A DNA stretch of 64,000 nucleotides from Rhizobium brockwellii. Its GTDB lineage: Bacteria; Pseudomonadota; Alphaproteobacteria; Rhizobiales; Rhizobiaceae. Both the position numbers and the translations under genes were made by a program. Below are positions 62,694 to 64,000 of this stretch, in pieces. How positions within the stretch are numbered: position 1 is the first letter of the stretch; each line of letters starts with the position of its first letter. The notes under the pieces are model-generated. The model worked only from the letters and a program-made list of their open reading frames with translations. It had not been told where the DNA came from and made no database searches. The DNA lies in the NCBI RefSeq assembly GCF_000769405.2, contig NZ_CP053443.1:196098-260097 (forward strand), in the 5' to 3' direction.

Positions 62694-64000
62694 TGGAATA
62701 ACTGCCTCGCGTAACTCTTCGGGCAAGGAACGCGGGATCGGCCGCCCACGTGCCCCATTATGGTAAATAGCAGGTAAACAAGAAGGAATTCCGTAGACGG
62801 AAGCGAACTCGCCAATAGGTTCCGCTAGGACAGATGGCAGCTTTGCGACATGGAGGTGAGATCTGGTCCATCGGGCTAGCAACAAACTTCTGCGCGATGC
62901 TAACGCACGATCGTTACTGGCACTGTCGATGATACCCGCCGAAACCTGATTCGCCTAGCATGCGCTGTTCTCATCGTCGCGGTTGATGACGCCCCGGAAT
63001 GTCGACAACCCTATTCGCGCTCAACTGCCGGCATGTGATTAGACTGGTGTCATCGACCTGGCTTGGCGATTATCGGATCTCCGGACAAACGAACCGCAAC
63101 CCGGCCGCCCCTCAATATTCCACCGACTTAGATCGGCACGAAAATTCGGGCTGCAGGTCCCCTCCCCCGATGGTCCGCAGCAGCAACGCTCCCCTGTAGT
63201 CACACCCACATCGGAATCTCGGAATTCTGGCGATGCCGCATGATCCGAGACAGTCCGCTTCGCCGGTGCCGGCAAGATGGGGCCTTTCGCATGTCAGGCC
63301 GCTCCTGCGCGCCACTCTTCGATCTCTGAGCGCGGAAGAGGTCCGAGACGGCGAGCCTCGCTGCCGAAGGCCGCATTTCAGAGCGGCGCTTGAGAGATGG
63401 CGGTCTCCCCTCCCCTTTCCCGCGTGGCATCGGAAAAGATGGTGATAACGCCGGCGGGCGGTTCTCGGCAGGTTAAAATTGCGCTTATCTCTACGGTTTC
63501 ACGCAATCGATGCGCAGACGAAAGATGGATCATGAACTTCAAGGGAATAGGCGCTCCGCTCAATGCCGGCCGTCTCGAACAAATGTTGAGCCTTGCTCAG
63601 CCACGCCGCGTTGCCGAAACCCAAGACGCAAATGACAAGGCCTCCGGCAGAGAATCCGTCCGCGGGCTGGAAGCCGAAAATCTGTGCCGTTCGTCTGCCT
63701 ATAAATGAGAAACGGATTGGCTGATCCGGTATGCCCAAGCGGTGGATGTTGTCTTCCAGTGAGTCGGTAATGGCGTTCTGCCGTATTGAAAAATGCTCAG
63801 ATGCGCTAAGGGTGGCCGTCGATGGAGGCGGGATATGGCGCCATTGTCAGCTGACAATGGCGCTAAGATTCCGGAATTCCACATGATTTTTTCATCGAAT
63901 CCTGTCTGTTATCCATTGGCTAACCAAGAAATCGCTTGACGGAATCAGCAGACTCACGATCATTTGCGCAAAATCACCCGATTTATCAGGATTTGCGTGA
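62694..64000. other. 1.3-kb stretch without a convincing gene
   Basis: No frame shows a recognisable protein. Scattered short ORFs lie on both strands (62508-62885 reverse; 63397-63708 forward, with a possible ATG at 63532 giving 58 residues starting MNFKGIGAPLNAGRLEQMLS). Ribosome sites are weak and no domain is seen. It may be decayed gene remnants or a control region for a gene to the right of the window. The palindrome at 63838-63863 is the only clear element. Confidence 0.4.
63838..63863. repeat. Perfect 26-bp palindrome
   Basis: From GCGCCATTGTCAG at 63838 to its exact complement at 63863 there is no mismatch and no loop. It is not followed by a T run and stands alone in a gene-free region, so it may be an operator for a gene beyond the window or the end of an upstream or outside transcript. 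Confidence 0.75.

Noticed and set aside
62508..62885. 125-residue reverse ORF resembling a mobile-element fragment
   Set aside because: Half of it is antisense to the ROK-like gene, and the rest has no motif that can be assigned to a transposase or integrase.
1..64000. tRNA, rRNA, CRISPR arrays, complete insertion sequences, replication origins
   Set aside because: Looked for cloverleaf-type arms, spaced repeats, transposase motifs and terminal inverted repeats by eye; none found. A covariance-model search would be needed to exclude small RNAs.

Overview
The window is GC-rich alphaproteobacterial DNA that looks like a Rhizobium of the leguminosarum/etli group. The signs are a RapA-type cadherin-like adhesin (a protein family known from that group), a Rhizobiaceae-type intergenic palindrome, many ABC uptake operons each with its own regulator, and dense operons with ATGA/TGATG start-stop overlaps. 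It reads as accessory catabolic DNA, from a large plasmid or a variable chromosomal region. I see no rRNA, tRNA, CRISPR array or complete insertion sequence. Identifications rest on reading translations and motifs; no database search was run.

Layout. 1-971: a flavin monooxygenase cut by the window edge. 1371-11779: an IclR regulator, a ribose-type ABC transporter, and an unusual enzyme set (amidohydrolase, PLP amino-acid lyase/deaminase, RidA, aspartoacylase-like zinc hydrolase), with a convergent TIM-barrel protein; both transcription units carry a shared TGTCCA-type motif. 11948-17735: a NAC-like LysR gene divergent from an SDR, polar amino-acid ABC transporter and RraA-like operon. 17830-23857: accB-accC, a BCCP-like protein without the biotinyl lysine, pxpB-pxpC-pxpA (5-oxoprolinase) and an aminotransferase. 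24136-24818: a Phd/VapC-type toxin-antitoxin pair. 24900-33134: a LacI-controlled sugar operon (isomerase/epimerase-like protein, ABC transporter, GMC oxidoreductase). 33282-36166: PPK2, an aldo/keto reductase and a divergent LysR gene.

36246-42914 is the most unusual block: a LuxR-type regulator followed by a secreted RoxA-like di-haem cytochrome c, a subtilisin-family protease and a trypsin-family protease, the last two translationally coupled. A 20-bp dyad about 107 bp upstream of the cytochrome gene recurs about 100 bp upstream of a decayed second LuxR gene at 48489-49216. 43216-49216 is otherwise a gene-poor, decaying stretch with rpsU, two small ORFs, the adhesin, a transketolase and two pseudogenes.

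49469-52724: a DUF4173-like membrane protein with a CreBC-like two-component system. 52799-54431: a TetR gene with a clear operator, a tautomerase and a VOC protein. 54608-60504: an AraC-controlled pentitol/sugar ABC operon with two SDR dehydrogenases. 60704-62693: trehalose-6-phosphatase and a ROK-family protein whose motifs occur in circularly permuted order. 62694-64000 has no convincing gene.

Best candidates for something undescribed: the permuted ROK kinase (61608-62693), the cytochrome/double-protease operon with its LuxR-box-like dyads, and the IclR-controlled amino-acid-conjugate catabolic cluster.
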